DNA of 64,000 nt from Methanobacterium_B sp963825335 (GCA_963825335.1 CAWGSP010000001.1:558001-622000); one strand, 5' to 3'. Positions 1-7,785 are shown, numbered from the stretch's first letter. Numbers and translations: made by a program. Notes: generated by a model not told the origin, from the letters alone.

Positions 1-2
1 TG

Positions 3-1091
3 ACACCCCTCGAAGCATTCACCGACAAAAACATGACATCGGTACTTCAGGTCATAGAAGATGGGAATGGTTCGATACCTGCAAATTTCAGGTTAATACC
101 AAAAAGTGCTAGAGAACAGTCGGTTAGTTTATTTAAAGAACTCCAAAAAATTGGAATATCAGGACTCCTCAAAATGGGTAAAGACGGTGAATCAGTATTA
201 GGAATACCAGTTGACGAAGATATGGTTGGGATTGCAGTTATTGGTGGAATTGCTCCACTTTGTGCTGCAAAAGAAGCAGGATTCAATGTTAATATCAAAC
301 TTGCTGAAAATACTGTAGAATTTAAAGAAATGCAAAGTATTGTGAGTCCAAATCCTGTTCTCAAAACCACAGGCCCCGAAATACATGGAAAAGTCAAATT
401 TTTGCTCTCCAAAGCATGGAACTTGATCTATCAAGTCGATTTCAACCTTGAAACACATTTAGGAAATGTTATCAGTAATGTATCCTATGTTAAAACTGAA
501 GAACTCGAAGATGCACTTGATATTTTTGAAGAAACGATGAAAACCGGTTCTCATTACTGTACAAGTAAATATTTCAAGGTTGTGGCGGGAAAAGAACCAG
601 GTAAATCTGGAATTGCTACCGTATGCAGCCTTACTTTAGATGGTATACTCGTTAAAAATGGAATTTCAACCAAACCTCAATATGGGGGAATTCTTGAAAC
701 AGATAGCAAAGAACCTAGATTCATTGAATTAACTGCTTACAGTGGATCTTCCCTCGATCCGCACGAAATTTATATTGCAAAGGATATGACATCAGTGTTA
801 GAAGCCATTAAAAGTGGGGGGAGGGTACTTGCAAGTTTAAGGGAAATCCCATATATTGCCCGCCCTGAAACTGTTGAAATATTGGGACAAGTACAAGATG
901 CTGGATTTTCCATATTAAAAATTGGAAAACCAAGCGAACTTGTTTACAATGCCAAAGTTGAAAGATATCATGTTGGGATAGTTGCTCCAGGTGGATTAAA
1001 CCCCATAGCTGCCATAAAAGAACGTGGGTTGTACGTTGAACCCAAAGCAGTTGAAACAATCATGAATGTATCTGAAATGGAAACATTTTAG
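3..1091 (+). CDS. nrpR: NrpR-type nitrogen regulator, 3' part (5' end outside window)
   Basis: The reading frame is open to the left edge, so the start codon and the N-terminal winged-helix domain are missing. What remains is the end of one and most of a second NrpR (DUF128) effector domain. The two halves can be aligned by eye: a 'DKNMTSVLQVI' segment with a following 'FRLIP' recurs as 'AKDMTSVLEAI' with 'LREIP' about 250 residues later, and 'GIAVIGGIAPLCAAKEAG' recurs as 'GIVAPGGLNPIAAIKERG'. NrpR is the euryarchaeal repressor of nif and glnA genes that responds to 2-oxoglutarate; that role is family knowledge. No target operator can be assessed here because the regulated genes are not in the window. 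An internal ATG at position 33 exists but would cut the domain, so I do not take it as the start. Confidence 0.85.
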   Translation, partial: TPLEAFTDKNMTSVLQVIEDGNGSIPANFRLIPKSAREQSVSLFKELQKIGISGLLKMGKDGESVLGIPVDEDMVGIAVIGGIAPLCAAKEAGFNVNIKLAENTVEFKEMQSIVSPNPVLKTTGPEIHGKVKFLLSKAWNLIYQVDFNLETHLGNVISNVSYVKTEELEDALDIFEETMKTGSHYCTSKYFKVVAGKEPGKSGIATVCSLTLDGILVKNGISTKPQYGGILETDSKEPRFIELTAYSGSSLDPHEIYIAKDMTSVLEAIKSGGRVLASLREIPYIARPETVEILGQVQDAGFSILKIGKPSELVYNAKVERYHVGIVAPGGLNPIAAIKERGLYVEPKAVETIMNVSEMETF

Positions 1092-1201
1092 ACATTTATC
1101 CCATTCATATTAAATCGGAAGAAAGTAGATAATCTTGAAATTACTAGTTTTATCAAAGAATATGTTCATGATCAAATCATTTTGATCCTGTTTCTATTCT
1201 T

Positions 1202-1690
1202 TTATTTGAATCTTCCATCAGACTTCTTTGATACAGCATCTTGATGTTTGTCTTCAAACCATCCTATGACAACTTCATCGTTTGGATGTTTATCAAAATG
1301 GGGAATGTAAGGTTTTATATCCAGTAAGGGTGTACCATCAACTATATCTACATCGGATATGTGTATGGTGGTTCCATCGATCTTTTCGAGTTTGACAACC
1401 GACAAACCTATTGGATTCGGCCTTTTAGGAGCTCTTGTCGCAAATATACCCCTCCGTTCAGTATCAAGAAAAGGTTTTACTTCCAGTGAATGTCCCCTTG
1501 ATAAATGTAGATGATAAATTAAGATTATATGTGAAAACCCTTCAAGATCCTTCAAACCATCTTTGTATTCAGGGTTAATGTGTATTTCTCCTTTGATTCC
1601 ACGGGCACCCACTGGTTGGATTGGCATGCCTTCAAGATCTTTAAATGGAGAATGAATGGTACCTATGGGTTTAAATTCAATTGTTTTCAT
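1202..1690 (-). CDS. trmO: TrmO/TsaA-family tRNA N6-threonylcarbamoyladenosine methyltransferase
   Basis: The protein of about 162 residues opens with 'FKPIGTIHSPF', the signature start of the TsaA/TrmO beta-barrel fold, and carries the family motif around 'GIFATRAPKRPNPIGLS', which lines the S-adenosylmethionine site. In bacteria TrmO methylates the N6 of threonylcarbamoyl-adenosine-37 in tRNA-Thr; archaeal members are assumed to do the same. The longest frame starts at a TTG at 1702, but a GGTGA ribosome site lies five bases before the ATG at 1690, so I use that ATG. The gene is single, convergent with nrpR, and followed downstream only by a short AT-rich gap. Confidence 0.88.
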   Translation of the reverse strand: MKTIEFKPIGTIHSPFKDLEGMPIQPVGARGIKGEIHINPEYKDGLKDLEGFSHIILIYHLHLSRGHSLEVKPFLDTERRGIFATRAPKRPNPIGLSVVKLEKIDGTTIHISDVDIVDGTPLLDIKPYIPHFDKHPNDEVVIGWFEDKHQDAVSKKSDGRFK

Positions 1691-1738
1691 GAGTTTCACC
1701 AAACTAAACGTGAATAAATATTTAATTTTAGGATTTGC

Positions 1739-2312
1739 TTATTCATCATGTATCTCGTAGTAGGATCCGCAGAAGCGGGAATCACAGCAAACATGCGCCT
1801 TTTAAATGATGTTTCCATCCATTATTACCTCATTGCACTAGAAACACGTAGCTCTTTCAAGAGGTTTGCCTGGCAAATCATTTTCATCTATTTTAACAGA
1901 TGCTATTTGAACTCTAAACAGGTCTTTCCCGGGCGTATGATCTATGCGTTCTATAAACTCTTCGAACGACTCATCATTGACTTTTCTATCTTCATTGTTC
2001 TTTTTGTTAGCATCAATATCTAATAAACGGTATGCTTCTCCTGATTCTATGTTGACAAATGTCGCAGCAAACTTACCATAACCCATTGGTTTCAATGATT
2101 TTTTACCCAACATTTCGGGTCACAGATGAAACAGCATCAGATATGCATCGATCTATTTCTGTGAACACTACCAACCGTTTATCCTTAGTTCCAGGAGCCA
2201 TTCCCAAGGTTTCCATGCCATAGATTGCTAATTTGGTACCCATGACTATTCCACCTCAAATATCACCATGAAAATCTCCTGCCTTTTTAAGTAATTCTCG
2301 GTATTCGCTCAT
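1739..2312 (-). pseudogene. FmdE-family protein, multiply disrupted
   Basis: Conceptual translation from the ATG at 2312 gives 'FHGDI' followed by a TGA (2256-2258) at the position where FmdE-family proteins have the conserved cysteine of their FHG-x-x-C motif, then continues in the same frame through 'FTEIDRCISDAVSSVT'. Near 2114 the frame shifts, and the next frame carries 'LGKKSLKPMGYGKFAATF', the family's second conserved block. Two more in-frame stops (the first at 1838-1840) interrupt the C-terminal region, which still shows the zinc-ribbon residues 'CNEVIMDGN' and 'CCDSRFCG'. A nonsense codon, a frameshift and two further stops make decay much more likely than recoding. It lies downstream of an ABC importer whose binding protein is also broken. 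Confidence 0.85.
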
Positions 2313-2385
2313 TATATCACTTTTTTAGTTTATAAGTAACGTGTATCAAAACATGGACCTTTTGATAATTATTAAACAATCTTCA

Positions 2386-3174
2386 TTAAATTTTATCAAT
2401 TGTTTTTAGAGGAATACATATCTTCCGAGCAGGGTTTACATCCATTATTTTGACATGGATTCCATATACTTCTTCCATGTTCTTCTGTGTGATTATATTT
2501 TCTGGTTTGTCGATCCCGATGAATCTGCGATCCTTCATCAGTGCAACTTTGTTCGATGACATGAATGCGTGATCAGGAAAATGTGATGTCATTATGATCG
2601 AAATACCATCGGCTGCCAATTTCGATATTATATCCAATGTTTTCAGCTGATTACCAAAATCAAGATGGGATGTGGGTTCGTCAAGTATTAATATGCGAGG
2701 TTCTTGGGATATGACACGTGCAAAAAAGACCAGCTGTTGTTCTCCACCACTTAAGGATGTATATGGTTTGTCCTTCAGATGATGTATGCCAAATTTTTTA
2801 AGGGCATCTTCAGATATTTGATAGTCCTTCTTGCCTGGTGAGTCTAAGAAGTCTATGTGGGGTGTTCTGCCCATCAAAACAACATCTATGACTTTGAAAG
2901 CAAATGTTGAGACATGGTTCTGTGGTATATATCCTATGTTGCGTGCAATATTCCGCTGATTCATGGTTTTAATGTTTTTGCCGTCGATGCAAATGGCCCC
3001 TTCCTTGAGTTCAAGTAACCTATTTAGGCACTTGATCAATGTAGTCTTACCACACCCATTGGGGCCCAGTATACAAACTACATCCCCCTCATCAACACTG
3101 AGATTGATGTTTTCAAATGTATTTTCACAATTGTCGTATGAAAATGTGGCATTTTTTATTTCTAATATGCTCAA
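2386..3174 (-). CDS. FecE/BtuD-type ABC transporter ATP-binding protein
   Basis: This 262-residue ATPase has Walker A 'GPNGCGKTTL' (near residue 38), the ABC signature 'LSGGEQQ', Walker B 'ILILDEPTSHLD' and the switch histidine in 'MTSHFPDH'. Spacing and length match the iron-siderophore/cobalamin/heme importer class (FecE, BtuD), and related systems in methanogens have been proposed to carry metal oxyanions. The start is a TTG at 3174 with AAGGAG seven bases upstream. It follows the permease gene by about 60 bp on the same strand, so they are probably one transcript. The substrate cannot be read from the sequence. The neighbouring FmdE-family remnant hints at molybdate or tungstate, which is inference. 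The matching binding protein upstream is a pseudogene, so the ATPase may be non-functional or use another binding protein. Confidence 0.9.
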   Translation of the reverse strand: MSILEIKNATFSYDNCENTFENINLSVDEGDVVCILGPNGCGKTTLIKCLNRLLELKEGAICIDGKNIKTMNQRNIARNIGYIPQNHVSTFAFKVIDVVLMGRTPHIDFLDSPGKKDYQISEDALKKFGIHHLKDKPYTSLSGGEQQLVFFARVISQEPRILILDEPTSHLDFGNQLKTLDIISKLAADGISIIMTSHFPDHAFMSSNKVALMKDRRFIGIDKPENIITQKNMEEVYGIHVKIMDVNPARKICIPLKTIDKI

Positions 3175-3235
3175 ATCATTATCTCCTTATCAGTTAATTT
3201 TTACATCCATGATAGTAAACACGCATGTTTTACAG

Positions 3236-4288
3236 TTAGCTCCATTCAGAATATCCCTTCCTTAAAAGATATAAGAAGAACGGAGCGCCGATTAAAGCAG
3301 TCAATATACCAATAGGAATTTCTGTAACCAGTAGAGTTCTCGATATATCATCTATCAGTAGGAGGAAGGATGCCCCTAAACAGATTGTGGCAGGTATTAA
3401 TTTTTGATGGTTTGGACCTACCAAAATGCGGCTTATGTGGGGTATAACCAGACCCACCCATCCAATGATACCACTTATTGAAACTGCTGCTGCTGTTATC
3501 ATTGTACAGCATATTATGATGATCAACCTTAATTTTCCAGTTTCTATTCCAAGAGATTTTGATTCTTCATCCCCCATTGCAAGTACGTTCAATTTCCACC
3601 CCAATATGGATATGATGGCTATTCCAATGATTATTGGTATGGAAATTATTAGAACCTCCTGATCAGTTACCGAAGCTAAACTTCCCATTAACCAGTACAC
3701 TATTTGTGGTAACTTAGAATATGGATCCGCCATATACTTGCACAACGACACCAAAGCGGTGAAAAATGCCCCTATAGCCATACCACTCAAAACCATCACC
3801 AATATTTCATTACTTCTGATAGAACGAGCAGTTAAGTAAGTTATGGTTACTGCTATAAGCCCCCATGTAAATGCAGAGATTTGGGTGATCAGTGGAATTC
3901 CCACGAGTAAGATGGCAATAGCTGCTCCAAAACCAGCTCCCGAAGATACACCCAGTATATCAGGTGAAACTAGGGGGTTTTTAAAAGTCCCCTGGAATGC
4001 AGCTCCTGCAACAGATAAAGCTGCCCCCACCAAAACAGCTGCCATTATACGTGGCAATCTTATATCCCAAACAATAGTTGAAGCAGTTGTGGAAGCATGT
4101 ATCGTTGGGATAAATTTGGCAAGTATGGTTGTTACCACTTCAACCGGGCTCAGAGGGTATATTCCAACTAGAAAAGACATGAAAAAAACGATTATTGGGA
4201 GTGAAATTAGTATTATGTTCACTGACCAGTTCCTGCCCCTATTCTCCGCCGATAATTTTTCACTTAAGCTTTTTATTTCCATTGACAT
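3236..4288 (-). CDS. FecCD-family ABC transporter permease
   Basis: The 350-residue protein is highly hydrophobic with about nine to ten membrane segments and carries FecCD/BtuC landmarks: 'DIRLPRIMAAVLVGAALSVA' near residue 73, 'NPLVSPDILGVSSGAGFGAA', and 'GIIGWVGLVIPHISR' near residue 268, the segment contacting the ATPase. It forms the membrane channel of a type II ABC importer together with the ATPase encoded downstream. The start at 4288 has an AGGGA ribosome site about nine bases upstream. It appears intact, in contrast with the broken binding-protein gene immediately upstream at 4347-4765. Confidence 0.9.
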   Translation of the reverse strand: MSMEIKSLSEKLSAENRGRNWSVNIILISLPIIVFFMSFLVGIYPLSPVEVVTTILAKFIPTIHASTTASTIVWDIRLPRIMAAVLVGAALSVAGAAFQGTFKNPLVSPDILGVSSGAGFGAAIAILLVGIPLITQISAFTWGLIAVTITYLTARSIRSNEILVMVLSGMAIGAFFTALVSLCKYMADPYSKLPQIVYWLMGSLASVTDQEVLIISIPIIIGIAIISILGWKLNVLAMGDEESKSLGIETGKLRLIIIICCTMITAAAVSISGIIGWVGLVIPHISRILVGPNHQKLIPATICLGASFLLLIDDISRTLLVTEIPIGILTALIGAPFFLYLLRKGYSEWS

Positions 4289-4346
4289 AAAGTTGTTCCC
4301 TGAAATTATCGTATATTAATAGACTATACTAACTTAAATCAATTGT

Positions 4347-4765
4347 TTACATTTCTGATGCATTCAATATATTGTTGATGTCGTTATTGACAACTAGTAA
4401 TCATAAAATTCTGAATAGAATTGTTGCAATAGACTATTTAAATCTGAATCTTTAAACTTATCGGGGTAGAGAATCTTTGCAACTCATGGAATTCCTATTA
4501 TCATGTTGACTCCATACGGTGCGTTAAACCATTTGAAAGGAGATTGCAGGGATGGATATAGCTTTTTATTTTTACAAACTGACGCTTTCATTCAAAAGTT
4601 TTAGCAAACACTTATAAAAAATATTGGATCTGTTGTTATGATCACCTGAGGATTCCATTTTACTACTTGTTCCATATACACTGGTGTTTGCCATTTTGTC
4701 CATTGAACTGTAAATCTGCCAGTTCCTACCACCACATAGATCGATTAATTGGGCATTAATCTAGT
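4347..4765 (-). pseudogene. FecB/BtuF-type substrate-binding protein, C-terminal remnant
   Basis: Reading the minus strand from about 4765 gives pieces of a periplasmic-binding-protein C-terminal lobe in shifting frames: 'NAQLIDLCGGRN', then in another frame 'MEQVVKWNPQVIITTD', then 'QSPFKWFNAPYGVNMIIGIP', a TGA at an expected Trp, 'VAKILYPDKFKDSDLNSLL', and after a last frameshift 'NDINNILNASEM' with a stop at 4347-4349. At least four in-frame stops and two frameshifts are visible. The phrases match the end of FecB/TroA-superfamily metal-complex binding proteins, which normally sit next to FecCD permeases exactly as here. No N-terminal lobe or lipoprotein signal could be traced upstream of 4765, so the 5' half is deleted or decayed beyond recognition. 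Confidence 0.8.
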
Positions 4766-4985
4766 AGTGTTGATCTGTTTGAACCCATCCACATCATCTG
4801 TTGATCTCATTGATGATCAATGTTTTCATGGGTTTGTTGAACATGAAACTGTTGATAAATTGTTAAAGTATAAGTATAACCAAACTGGAAAAATAACCTT
4901 CATTGATTATAAAAAAAATAAGATTACGTTATGGGCCTCCATTTGTGAGAATCAATTTAAAGAATTTAGAATATTTGTACAATAA
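4749..4985 (+). CDS. Possible small protein or gene fragment of unknown function
   Basis: The frame has no ATG and no ribosome site near its TTG starts. The C-terminal two-thirds, from about 4810, has protein-like composition, with alternating charged and hydrophobic residues ('KLLKYKYNQTGKITFIDY', then 'KKNKITLWASICENQFKEF'), while the first 20 codons look random and overlap the antisense end of the binding-protein remnant. I do not recognise it. It may be the 3' remnant of a small gene whose start was lost in the same decay that hit its neighbours. Confidence 0.3.
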   Translation: MGINLVVLICLNPSTSSVDLIDDQCFHGFVEHETVDKLLKYKYNQTGKITFIDYKKNKITLWASICENQFKEFRIFVQ

Positions 4986-5190
4986 ACACGAAATGAAAAT
5001 TTTTAATCAAGATCATGATATACTATGAGAGTTATGTCGATGGATCTAAATCCCATTATTTAAAGATATTTGAAATGAAGGAATAAATTTGAAGAGAAGA
5101 ATATTTTGATATAATAAATATGATAGATGATCCTAGAAAATTTCTGGTTAAAAAAATTAAGTATTTGATCAACATTTTAGAGGTGGGAAA

Positions 5191-5778
5191 ATGGAAGATA
5201 TTTTAAAAGGCATCGATGACATTCGAATGAAAGAAGATCTCATTACAATAATTAATTTCCATGGGTTTTTAAGCTCAGGAGCTTTAATTGGTTACCAAAT
5301 GTTGAACATAGCAAAAAAACAACTAGATATTAAAGATGGTGAAAGAATTTATGTTACCGCTGAAACATTCAACTGCATATCTGACCCTTTCCAGATCTTA
5401 ATGGGTGCAACTATTGGAAGTAAAAGGTTAATTGTGCAAGATTATGATAAAATGGCTGTAACTGTAAATAGAGGTGCATGTAAAGACGATAAATATATTG
5501 AAGGCATAAGAATATTCTTAGACAGTACTAAAACAGGAAAATATCCCAAGCTACATGCATGGTACATGAACCATGAACGAGTAAGTCACGAAGAAGTTGT
5601 ACCAATATTACTCAATGCAGGTGAAGATATTTACAGCTGGAAATTCGTTGAAATTGAAGTCCCACAAAAAAAGAAGAAACGTGTCATCAACTGTGAAATA
5701 TGTGGAGAATCATTTGTATCATGGGATAATAATCCAATTTGTATACCATGTACTGAAAATCTCGATCGCGCCTGTTAA
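5191..5778 (+). CDS. FmdE-family protein with C-terminal zinc ribbon
   Basis: This 195-residue protein has the FmdE/FwdE fold signature at its N-terminus ('NFHGFLSSGALIGYQML', residues about 24-40) and a second block 'NCISDPFQILMGATIGSKRL', then a C-terminal four-cysteine ribbon 'CEICGESF...ICIPC' (residues about 169-188). In FmdE relatives the first motif is FHG-x-x-C; here the cysteine is replaced by serine, so one metal ligand is absent. FmdE copurifies with or is cotranscribed with formylmethanofuran dehydrogenases, but its exact role is unclear. The GAGGTGGGAAA ribosome site precedes the ATG. Downstream are a broken ribbon-helix-helix gene and then mop, so this gene marks the left edge of the Mo/W island. 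Confidence 0.8.
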   Translation: MEDILKGIDDIRMKEDLITIINFHGFLSSGALIGYQMLNIAKKQLDIKDGERIYVTAETFNCISDPFQILMGATIGSKRLIVQDYDKMAVTVNRGACKDDKYIEGIRIFLDSTKTGKYPKLHAWYMNHERVSHEEVVPILLNAGEDIYSWKFVEIEVPQKKKKRVINCEICGESFVSWDNNPICIPCTENLDRAC

Positions 5779-5788
5779 GTGATTTACT

Positions 5789-5922
5789 ATGGAAAAACAG
5801 ATAATAATGAAGTTACTTGAAAAACATGTACAATGATCTTAAAAAATTGTAAATAAAAAAGATGATATGCCCTTGGTATACTTATTAGAAGAGCTATTGA
5901 TGATTACTTAAGAAAAAAATAG
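5789..5922 (+). pseudogene. Ribbon-helix-helix (CopG-like) regulator remnant
   Basis: Directly after the FmdE-family gene, conceptual translation gives 'MKLLEKHVQ', a TGA and a TAA, then 'KIVNKKDDMPL', and after a frame change 'GILIRRAIDDYLRKK' ending at TAG 5920-5922. The last phrase is the typical C-terminal helix of a short ribbon-helix-helix repressor ('SELIRRAIDDYLRKK'-like). Two stops plus a frameshift in about 45 codons indicate decay. The original could have been an antitoxin or a metal-responsive regulator; this cannot be decided. Confidence 0.5.
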
Positions 5923-6120
5923 GCCTAAAGGTAATTTGTAATTATTAACAATATCCTGTAACTTCTAAAGTGGAACATCAAACGATTCATATAACCAATC
6001 TAGAATGAGTATGAAATAATATGTTGATCACAATGATCTTGATCTATTTTTTAAATTAATTAATTTTTAAATTTATTTGATAATTTTTTGATAATTTTTT
6101 ATATCAGCTAACATATAATA

Positions 6121-6157
6121 TAATACTGTATAAAAGATATAATAATACTATATAAAA
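6121..6157 (+). promoter_or_regulatory. Direct repeat in the mop promoter/leader
   Basis: A 15-bp element occurs twice with one mismatch, TAATACTGTATAAAA at 6121-6135 and TAATACTATATAAAA at 6143-6157, a 22-bp offset or about two helical turns. Each copy contains a TATA-like core. The second copy ends just before the ribosome site of the mop gene (AGGTGAT, 6160-6166). It may be a duplicated promoter or an operator for an oxyanion regulator such as the ModE homologue at 8071-8763. Confidence 0.4.
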
Positions 6158-6169
6158 TGAGGTGATGAT

Positions 6170-6379
6170 ATGAAGATCAGCGCAAGAAATGTCTTTGAAG
6201 GAAAGATTGAAAATGTGGAAGTTGGTGCAGTTATGGCTAACGTTAAGATAACAATTGAATCACCACAATTGGTCACCGCCATAATAACCAAGGAGTCTGT
6301 TGAAAAACTAGGACTTAAAAAGGGAGATACTGTTTCAGCCATAATCAAATCAACTGAGATAATGGTTGGTAAAGAATAA
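6170..6379 (+). CDS. mop: Mop-domain molybdate/tungstate-binding protein (molbindin)
   Basis: The 69-residue protein is a single Mop/TOBE domain: 'MKISARNVFEGKIENVEVGAVMANVKITI', then 'VTAIITKESVEKLGLKKGDTVSAIIKSTEIMVG'. The opening S-A-R-N and the closing I-K-S-T-E-I-M-V-G are diagnostic. Molbindins assemble as hexamers that bind molybdate or tungstate between subunits and buffer or deliver the anion. A strong AGGTGAT ribosome site precedes the ATG. It is probably monocistronic: it is followed by T-rich sequence (6387-6402), and an independent promoter region lies before the ferredoxin genes. Confidence 0.92.
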   Translation: MKISARNVFEGKIENVEVGAVMANVKITIESPQLVTAIITKESVEKLGLKKGDTVSAIIKSTEIMVGKE

Positions 6380-6513
6380 AGAATTATTTTTCCTTTTTTT
6401 AAATATTTTTTGATTTCGTTAAGAAATATATTATCAATACTGTTTTGATCTTAATAATATGATATACAATTTTTAGATATAGTAACACAAAAATTAAAAC
6501 GATATGTTTATAT

Positions 6514-6530
6514 GTACTTATCGGAAATGG
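6514..6530 (+). promoter_or_regulatory. Possible upstream element of the ferredoxin/polyferredoxin unit
   Basis: The 17-base segment GTACTTATCGGAAATGG lies 34-50 bp before the ferredoxin start. A near copy, GTACATATCGGAATGG, lies at 9067-9082 in the gap after the ModE gene. It could be a shared binding site or a coincidence in AT-rich DNA. Confidence 0.25.
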
Positions 6531-6563
6531 GTTAATATACATTTAAATTTAAGAGGTGATTTA

Positions 6564-6755
6564 ATGCCAGTAACAATAGACACAGAAAAATGTGGAAAGA
6601 TCAGTAACTGCCCAGGAGAAGGACTTTGTATCAAATTATGCGAAAAAGATGCGCTCATTGAAAAAGATGGAGATGTAGTCATAGTTCCTGAAAATTGTGA
6701 TGACTGTGATATATGTTTACAAAACTGTCCTAACGAAGCAATATCAAAAGCATAA
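6564..6755 (+). CDS. Small ferredoxin with two cysteine clusters
   Basis: The 63-residue protein starts at the ATG at 6564, which has AAGAGGTGAT upstream. It has a canonical C-x2-C-x2-C-x3-C-P motif in its C-terminal half ('CDDCDICLQNCP') and a modified first half with cysteines spaced C-x6-C-x5-C-x3-C ('KCGKISNCPGEGLCIKLC'). The second set may hold another [4Fe-4S] cluster with unusual spacing. It would be a soluble electron carrier. It lies 28 bp before the polyferredoxin gene and is surely cotranscribed with it. No catalytic subunit is encoded in this unit. Confidence 0.85.
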   Translation: MPVTIDTEKCGKISNCPGEGLCIKLCEKDALIEKDGDVVIVPENCDDCDICLQNCPNEAISKA

Positions 6756-6783
6756 TCAGATAATTTAGGCTGAGGAAGATAAA

Positions 6784-7782
6784 ATGGCTCTTATAGAAAG
6801 GGAAGGGGAAGAAAAACGTTCTTTAAAACACATTAATGAGAAATGTGTGGGTTGCGGAATATGCGCAAGCATATGTCCAACTGAATCCATCAAGACCGGC
6901 CCAGTACTCCCAATAGCTCGTGGTCTAGTTGAAATGGACTACATAAATATTAACAAAAATAAATGCTGTCTCTGTGGATTATGCGCATCTGCCTGTCCAT
7001 TTGATGCTTTAGAATTTAAGATTAATGATAAAGATGTCAAAGAGATGGAAGAATATCCAAAATGGACTAATGAAGCTGAGATCGATACTGAATCATGCAT
7101 ATATTGTAAAGCCTGTGAAACAGCATGCCCACAAGATGCAATTAAGGTAGCCAGAACATTACCTAAGAGGGAAAATCTTGTAATGGGAGAAATAGATGTA
7201 GATCAGGACAAATGTATTAGCTGCAAGATTTGTGAGGAACTATGCCCGGGTGATGCAATAAAAGTCAAAGAAACCGGCCTTAACACTTATGAAACAGTGG
7301 TTGATGAAGATAAATGTGTTTATTGTCTTGTGTGCAAGCGTGCCTGCCCAACAGATGCTATTAAAGCTGTGTGCAGTTCTTGTGCTTATCAAGATGTGAA
7401 ATTTGATCCTGAAACATTTGAAACTCATGGTTATACTGTTTTAAACCCAGATGCATGTGTAAAGTGTGGATGGTGCGAAGAACTCTGTCCAGTAGATGCC
7501 GCAAAGGTCACCAAACCATTCGAAGGTGAAGTCATTTTTGAGGAGGATATGGTTTGTAAAGGCGAATCTTGTCACGCTTGTCAAGATGTATGCCCATGCA
7601 ATGCTATAAGCTTTGTAGAAGGTAAATCATCAATCGATCCTAAATTCTGTATACTCTGTGGAGCTTGTGCAAATGTTTGCCCTCAGAAGGGTATTCAGAT
7701 AAAAAGAACAAAAATGAACCTGGAAAACATAAGATCCAAATCATGGCAGAATCGTTTGGCTGGATTGACTTCAGGAAAATAA
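6784..7782 (+). CDS. FwdF-like polyferredoxin with eight [4Fe-4S] motifs (orphan copy)
   Basis: The 332-residue protein contains eight ferredoxin-type cysteine motifs, including 'CVGCGICASICP', 'CCLCGLCASACP', 'CIYCKACETACP', 'CISCKICEELCP', 'CVYCLVCKRACP', 'CVKCGWCEELCP', a variant 'CKGESCHACQDVCPC' and 'CILCGACANVCP'. The order, including a free 'CSSC' between motifs five and six, matches FwdF, the polyferredoxin that wires formylmethanofuran dehydrogenase, and it aligns throughout with the fwdF at 14617-15675. Here it lies between mop and modE with only a small ferredoxin, far from the catalytic genes. It may replace FwdF under a particular metal supply or serve another enzyme. The variant seventh motif has an extra residue between its first two cysteines. 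Confidence 0.88.
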   Translation: MALIEREGEEKRSLKHINEKCVGCGICASICPTESIKTGPVLPIARGLVEMDYININKNKCCLCGLCASACPFDALEFKINDKDVKEMEEYPKWTNEAEIDTESCIYCKACETACPQDAIKVARTLPKRENLVMGEIDVDQDKCISCKICEELCPGDAIKVKETGLNTYETVVDEDKCVYCLVCKRACPTDAIKAVCSSCAYQDVKFDPETFETHGYTVLNPDACVKCGWCEELCPVDAAKVTKPFEGEVIFEEDMVCKGESCHACQDVCPCNAISFVEGKSSIDPKFCILCGACANVCPQKGIQIKRTKMNLENIRSKSWQNRLAGLTSGK

Positions 7783-7785
7783 TTA

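Noticed and set aside
47..412. Open frame on the minus strand inside nrpR
   Set aside because: It is antisense to a strongly conserved gene, its composition is that of a shadow frame, and it has no ribosome site.
2256..2258. In-frame TGA at the FmdE cysteine as a selenocysteine codon
   Set aside because: The same gene has a frameshift and two more stop codons, FwdB in this window uses a cysteine codon, and Methanobacteriales are not known to use selenocysteine.
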